Shown here one piece after another: positions 58,433-64,000 of a stretch of 64,000 bases of DNA (position 1 is the stretch's first letter; the number at the start of each line of letters is the position of its first letter). This DNA comes from Megachile rotundata (taxonomy: Eukaryota > Arthropoda > Insecta > Hymenoptera > Megachilidae), in assembly GCF_050947335.1 (NCBI RefSeq), contig NW_027473495.1, positions 124,001-188,000 of the forward strand, in the 5' to 3' direction. Under the pieces are notes generated by a model that was not told where the DNA came from, searched no databases, and saw nothing but the letters and a program-made list of their open reading frames with translations. Position numbers and translations under genes: made by a program.

Positions 58433-60252
58433 TGATTGTATGATTGTGATTGTATGATTGTGATTGTATGATTGTGATTGTATGATTGTGACTGTATGAT
58501 TGTGATTGTATGATTGTGATTGTGTGATTGCGATTGTATGAATGCGATTGTATGATTGTGATTGTATGATTGTGATTGTATGATTGTGATTGTATGACTG
58601 TGATTGTATGATTGTGATTGTATGATTGTGATTGTATGATTAGGATTGTATGATTGTGATAGTATGATTGTGATTGTATGACTGTGATTGTATGATTGTG
58701 ATTGTATGATTGTGATTGTATGATTGTGATTGTATGATTGTGATTGTATGATTGTATTTGGGAGATTGTATTTTGGAGATTGTAATTGTATGATTGCGAT
58801 TGTATGATTGTGATTGTATGATTGTGATTGTATGATTGTGATTGTATGACTGTGATTGTATGATTGTGATTGTATGATTGTGATTGTATGATTGTGATTG
58901 TATGATTGTGATTGTATGATTGTAATTGTATGATTGTGATTGTATGATTGTGATTGTATGATTGTGATTGTATGATTGTGATTGTATGATTGTGATTGTA
59001 TGATTGTGACTGTATGATTGTGATTGTGTGATTGTGATTGTGTGATTGCGATTGTATGATTGCGATTGTATGATTGCGATTGTATGATTGTGATTGTATG
59101 ATTGTGATTGTATGATTGTGATTGTATGATTAGGATTGTATGATTGTGATTGTATGATTGTGATTGTATGATTGTGATTGTATGATTGTGATTGTATGAT
59201 TGTATTTGGGAGATTGTAATTGTATGATTGCGATTGTATGATTGTGATTGTATGATTGTGATTGTATGATTGTGATTGTATGATTGTGATTGTATGATTG
59301 TGATTGTATGATTGTGATTGTATGATTGTGATTGTATGATTGTGATTGTATGATTGTAATTGTATGATTATGATTGTATGATTGTGATTGTATGATTGTG
59401 ATTGTATGACTGTGATTGTATGATTTTGATTGTGCGATTGTGATTGTACGATTGTGATTGTACGATTGTGATTGTACGATTGCGATTGCATGATTATGAT
59501 TGTATGATTGTGATAGTATGATTGTGATTGTAAGATTGTGATTGTATGACTGTGATTGTATGATTGTGATTGTATGATTGTGATTGTATGATTAGGATTG
59601 TATGATTGTGATTGTATGATTGTGATTGTATGATTGTGATTGTATGATTGTGATTGTATGATTGTGATTGTACGATTGTGATTGTATGATTGTGATAGTA
59701 TGATTATGATTGTATGGTTGTGACTGTATGATTGTGATGGTATGATTGCGATTGTATGATTGCGATCGTATGATTGTGATTGTATGATTATGATTGTATG
59801 ATTGTGATTGTATGATTGCGATTGTATGATTGTGATTGTATGATTATGATTGTATGATTGTGATTGTATGATTGTGATTGTATGATTAGGATTGTATGAT
59901 TGTGGTAGTATGATTGTGATTGTATGAGTGTGATTGTATGACTGTGATTGTATGATTGTGTTTGTGAGATTGTATTTTGGAGATTGTAATTGTATGATTG
60001 CCATTGTATGATTGTGATTGTATGATTGTGATTGTATGATTGTGATTGTATGATTGCGATTGTATGATTGCGATTGTATGATTGTGATTGTATGATTGTA
60101 ATTGTATGATTATGATTGTATGATTGTGATTGTATGATTGTGATTGTATGATTATGATTGTATGATTGTGATTGTATGATTGTGATTGTATGATTATGAT
60201 TGTATGGTTGTGACTGTATGATTGTGATTGTAAGTTTGTGATTGTATGACTG
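58433..60252. repeat. 1,820-bp tandem duplication, copy 2
   Basis: Second copy of the 130-monomer unit; the match runs about 40 bases further, to near 60,293, where AGGATT replaces GTGATT. The GTAAGTTTG variant at about 58,409-58,417 and 60,229-60,237 lies at the right end of each copy and marks the junction. Confidence 0.93.
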
Positions 60253-63200
60253 TGATTGTATGATTGTGATTGTATGATTGTGATTGTATGATTAGGATTG
60301 TATGATTGTGATTGTATGATTGTGATTGTATGATTGTGATTGTATGATTGTGATTGTATGATTGTGATTGTACGATTGTGATTGTACGATTGTGATAGTA
60401 TGATTGTGATAGTATGACTGTGATTGTATGACTGTGATTGTATGATTGTGATTGTATGATTGTGATTGTATGATTGTGATTGTCTGATTGTGGTTGTATG
60501 ATTGTGGTTGTATGATTGTGATTGTATGATGGTGATTGTATGATTGTGATTGTATGATTGTGATTGTATGATTGTGATTGTATGATTGTGATTGTATGAT
60601 TGTGATTGTATGATTGTGATTGTATGATTGTGATTGTATGATTGTATTTGGGAGATTGTATTTTGGAGATTGTAATTGTATGATTGTGATTGTAAGATTG
60701 TGATTGTATGACTGTGATTGTATGATTGTGATTGTATGATTGTGATTGTCTGATTGTGGTTGTATGATTGTGGTTGTATGATTGTGATTGTATGATGGTG
60801 ATTGTATGATTGTGATTGTATGATTGTGATTGTATGATTGTGATTGTATGATTGTGACTGTATGATTGTGATTGTATGATTGTGATTGTGTGATTGCGAT
60901 TGTATGATTGCGATTGTATGATTGTGATTGTATGATTGTGATTGTATGATTGTGATTGTATGACTGTGATTGTATGGTTGTGATTGTATGATTGTGATTA
61001 TATGATTAGGATTGTATGATTGTGATAGTATGATTGTGATTGTATGACTGTGATTGTATGATTGTGATTTTATGATTGTGATTGTATGATTGTGATTGTA
61101 TGATTGTGATTGTATGATTGTATTTGGGAGATTGTATTTTGGAGATTGTAATTGTATGATTGTGATTGTAAGATTGTGATTGTATGACTGTGATTGTATG
61201 ATTGTGATTGTATGATTGTGATTGTATGATTAGGATTGTATGATTGTGATTGTATGATTGTGATTGTATGATTGTGATTGTATGATTGTGATTGTATGAT
61301 TGTGATTGTATGATTGTGATTGTACGATTGTGATTGTACGATTGTGATAGTATGATTGTGATAGTATGACTGTGATTGTATGACTGTGATTGTATGATTG
61401 TGATTGTATGATTGTGATTGTATGATTGTGATTGTCTGATTGTGGTTGTATGATTGTGGTTGTATGATTGTGATTGTATGATGGTGATTGTATGATTGTG
61501 ATTGTATGATTGTGATTGTATGATTGTGATTGTATGATTGCGACTGTATGATTGTGATTGTATGATTGTGATTGTGTGATTCCGATTGTATGATTGCGAT
61601 TGTATGATTGTGATTGTATGATTGTGATTGTATGATTGTGATTGTATGACTGTGATTGTATGGTTGTGATTGTATGATTGTGATTATATGATTAGGATTG
61701 TATGATTGTGATAGTATGATTGCGATTGTATGACTGTGATTGTATGATTGTGATTGTATGATTGTGATTGTATGATTGTGTTTGTATGATTGTGATTGTA
61801 TGATTGTATTTGGGAGATTGTATTTTGGAGATTGTAATTGTATGATTGCGATTGTATGATTGTGATTGTATGATTGTGATTGTATGATTGTGATTGTATG
61901 ATTGTGATTGTATGATTGTGATTGTATGATTGTGATTGTATGATTGTGATTGTATGATTGTGATTGTACGATTGTGATTGTACGATTGTGATAGTATGAT
62001 TGTGATAGTATGACTGTGATTGTATGACTGTGATTGTATGATTGTGATTGTATGATTGTGATTGTATGATTGTGATTGTCTGATTGTGGTTGTATGATTG
62101 TGGTTGTATGATTGTGATTGTATGATGGTGATTGTATGATTGTGATTGTATGATTGTGATTGTATGATTGTGATTGTATGATTGTGATTGTATGATTGTG
62201 ATTGTATGATTGTGATTGTATGATTGTGATTGTATGATTGTGATTGTATGATTGTGATTGTATGATTGTGATTGTATGATTGTATTTGGGAGATTGTAAT
62301 TGTATGATTGTGATTGTAAGATTGTGATTGTATGACTGTGATTGTATGATTGTGATTGTATGATTGTGATTGTCTGATTGTGGTTGTATGATTGTGGTTG
62401 TATGATTGTGATTGTATGATGGTGATTGTATGATTGTGATTGTATGATTGTGATTGTATGATTGTGATTGTATGATTGTGACTGTATGATTGTGATTGTA
62501 TGATTGTGATTTTGTGATTGCGATTGTATGATTGCGATTGTATGATTGTGATTGTATGATTAGGATTGTATGATTGTGATAGTATGATTGTGATTGTATG
62601 ACTGTGATTGTATGATTGTGATTGTATGATTGTGATTGTATGATTGTGATTGTATGATTGTGATTGTATGATTGTATTTGGGAGATTGTATTTTGGAGAT
62701 TGTAATTGTATGATTGTGATTGTAAGATTGTGATTGTATGACTGTGATTGTATGATTGTGATTGTATGATTGTGATTGTATGATTAGGATTGTATGATTG
62801 TGATTGTATGATTGTGATTGTATGATTGTGATTGTATGATTGTGATTGTATGATTGTGATTGTATGATTGTGATTGTACGATTGTGATTGTACGATTGTG
62901 ATAGTATGATTGTGATAGTATGACTGTGATTGTATGACTGTGATTGTATGATTGTGATTGTATGATTGTGATTGTATGATTGTGATTGTCTGATTGTGGT
63001 TGTATGATTGTGGTTGTATGATTGTGATTGTATGATGGTGATTGTATGATTGTGATTGTATGATTGTGATTGTATGATTGTGATTGTATGATTGTAACTG
63101 AATGATTGTGATTGTATGATTGTGATTGTGTGATTCCGATTGTATGATTGCGATTGTATGATTGTGATTGTATGATTGTGATTGTATGATTGTGATTGTA

Positions 63201-64000
63201 TGACTGTGATTATATGATTAGGATTGTATGATTGTGATAGTATGATTGCGATTGTATGACTGTGATTGTATGATTGTGATTGTATGATTGTGATTGTATG
63301 ATTGTGTTTGTATGATTGTGATTGTATGATTGTATTTGGGAGATTGTATTTTGGAGATTGTAATTGTATGATTGTGATTGTATGATTGTGATTGTATGAT
63401 TGTGATTGTATGATTGTGATTGTATGATTGTGATTGTATGATTGTGATTGTATGATTGTGATTGTATGATTGTGATTGTATGATTGTGATTGTATGATTG
63501 TGATTGTATGATTGTAATTGTATGATTATGATTGTATGATTGTGATTGTATGATTGTGATTGTATGATTGTGATTGTATGATTGTGATTGTATGATTGTG
63601 ACTGTATGATTGTGATTGTATGATTGTGATTGTGTGATTGCGATTGTATGATTGCGATTGTATGATTGCGATTGTATGATTGTGATTGTATGATTGTGAT
63701 TGTATGATTGTGATTGTATGATTAGGATTGTATGATTGTGATTGTATGATTGTGATTGTATGATTGTGATTGTATGATTGTGATTGTATGATTGTATTTG
63801 GGAGATTGTATTTTGGAGATTGTAATTGTATGATTGCGATTGTATGATTGTGATTGTATGATTGTGATTGTATGATTGTGATTGTACGATTGTGATTGTA
63901 CGATTGTGATTGTACGATTGTGATTGTATGATTATGATTGTATGATTGTGATAGTATGATTGTGATTGTAAGATTGTGATTGTATGACTGTGATTGTATG
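60253..64000. repeat. Right-edge homogeneous higher-order repeats
   Basis: The tag GTCTGATTGTGG has its C at 60,484, 60,750, 61,436, 62,080, 62,374 and 62,990. The intervals are 266, 686, 644, 294 and 616 bp, all exact multiples of 14. Pairing the first and fourth, second and fifth, and third and sixth tags gives offsets of 1,596, 1,624 and 1,554 bp, so a unit of about 1.6 kb is present twice with monomer-scale indels. TGCGAATG and GATAATATC cassettes are absent. The window ends inside another ACG-type cassette at 63,880-64,000. Confidence 0.88.
62139..62278. repeat. Ten consecutive perfect monomers
   Basis: Ten copies of ATTGTGATTGTATG follow one another without a change, between an ATGGTG unit and a TTTGGGAG unit. 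A second run of the same length lies at 63,371-63,510. Perfect runs this long are scarce in the first 36 kb and more frequent toward the right edge, suggesting more recent homogenisation there. Confidence 0.9.

Larger units (their letters stand above)
1..64000. repeat. 14-bp satellite array spanning the entire window
   Basis: The + strand consensus monomer is ATTGTGATTGTATG, repeated head-to-tail with no inverted segment and no unique sequence. Composition of the consensus is 3 A, 7 T, 4 G, 0 C, about 29% GC with extreme strand asymmetry. Starting at base 14 the register can be followed to base 64,000, giving about 4,571 units. Common single-base variants, by monomer position, are T2C, G4A, T5C, T5A, G6A, G6C, T9A, T9G, T11C, T13C and T13A; the double variant G4A+T5G is also frequent. 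The array continues past both edges. No retroelement, insertion sequence, tRNA or rRNA signature interrupts it. Size and nested duplications fit a eukaryotic heterochromatic satellite. That placement is inference; the repeat itself is read directly. Confidence 0.98.

Noticed and set aside
1..64000. CRISPR array
   Set aside because: Repeats of 14 bp follow one another without spacers; there is no alternating repeat-spacer pattern and no cas gene.
1..64000. Telomeric repeat
   Set aside because: The monomer is 14 bp and lacks the G-run typical of telomere repeats. It varies in ordered cassettes and shows no TTAGGG-like unit.
1..64000. Promoters, terminators or ribosome-binding sites
   Set aside because: Low-complexity T/G-rich sequence gives chance matches in every monomer. 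With no gene to regulate, none can be supported.

Overview
The whole 64 kb window is one uninterrupted tandem satellite array. I see no protein-coding gene, RNA gene, transposable element, CRISPR array or unique spacer anywhere in it. The monomer is 14 bp, read on the + strand as ATTGTGATTGTATG (reverse complement CATACAATCACAAT). It holds 3 A, 7 T, 4 G and no C, so the two strands differ sharply: one is G/T-rich, the other A/C-rich. From base 14 to base 64,000 the 14-bp register can be followed across about 4,571 monomers. I found only 21 length-changing slips: fourteen 13-bp units, two 15-bp units, four 16-bp units and one 11-bp unit. Their sum (-7) exactly predicts the register at the last base.

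The monomer contains a 6 + 8 substructure (GATTGT + GATTGTAT). It exists in many point variants, arranged in recurring multi-unit cassettes. These are a CpG-bearing ACG cassette, a TTTGGGAG/TTTTGGAG cassette seen about 70 times, a TGCGAATG cassette, a GATAATATC cassette and a TTTTGTATG cassette. The cassettes form higher-order repeats, and the higher-order units are themselves duplicated in nested fashion.

Layout: 1-1.6 kb is mixed array. About 1.6-6.0 kb is homologous to about 9.9-14.35 kb, with local amplification at 4.9-8.4 kb and a short duplication at 8.6-9.4 kb. About 12.6-14.3 kb recurs at 15.7-17.3 kb. About 18.7-20.1 kb recurs at 20.6-22.0 kb. About 22.9-25.3 kb is related to 34.8-36.9 kb. 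A 4,396-bp near-identical tandem duplication fills about 26.25-35.04 kb. A transition zone lies at 36.9-38.7 kb. A family of about 2-8 kb nested units fills 38.7-56.35 kb. An apparently identical 1,820-bp tandem pair lies at about 56.6-60.25 kb, and a more homogeneous end zone at 60.3-64 kb. The array runs off both ends of the window.

A tandem array of this size and layering suggests eukaryotic heterochromatin (centromeric, pericentromeric, subtelomeric or sex-chromosomal). Nothing in the window identifies the species. Long minus-strand reading frames exist because the minus-strand consensus has no stop codon in any frame. They encode the 14-residue cycle QSQSYNHNHTITII and are best read as a by-product of the repeat.
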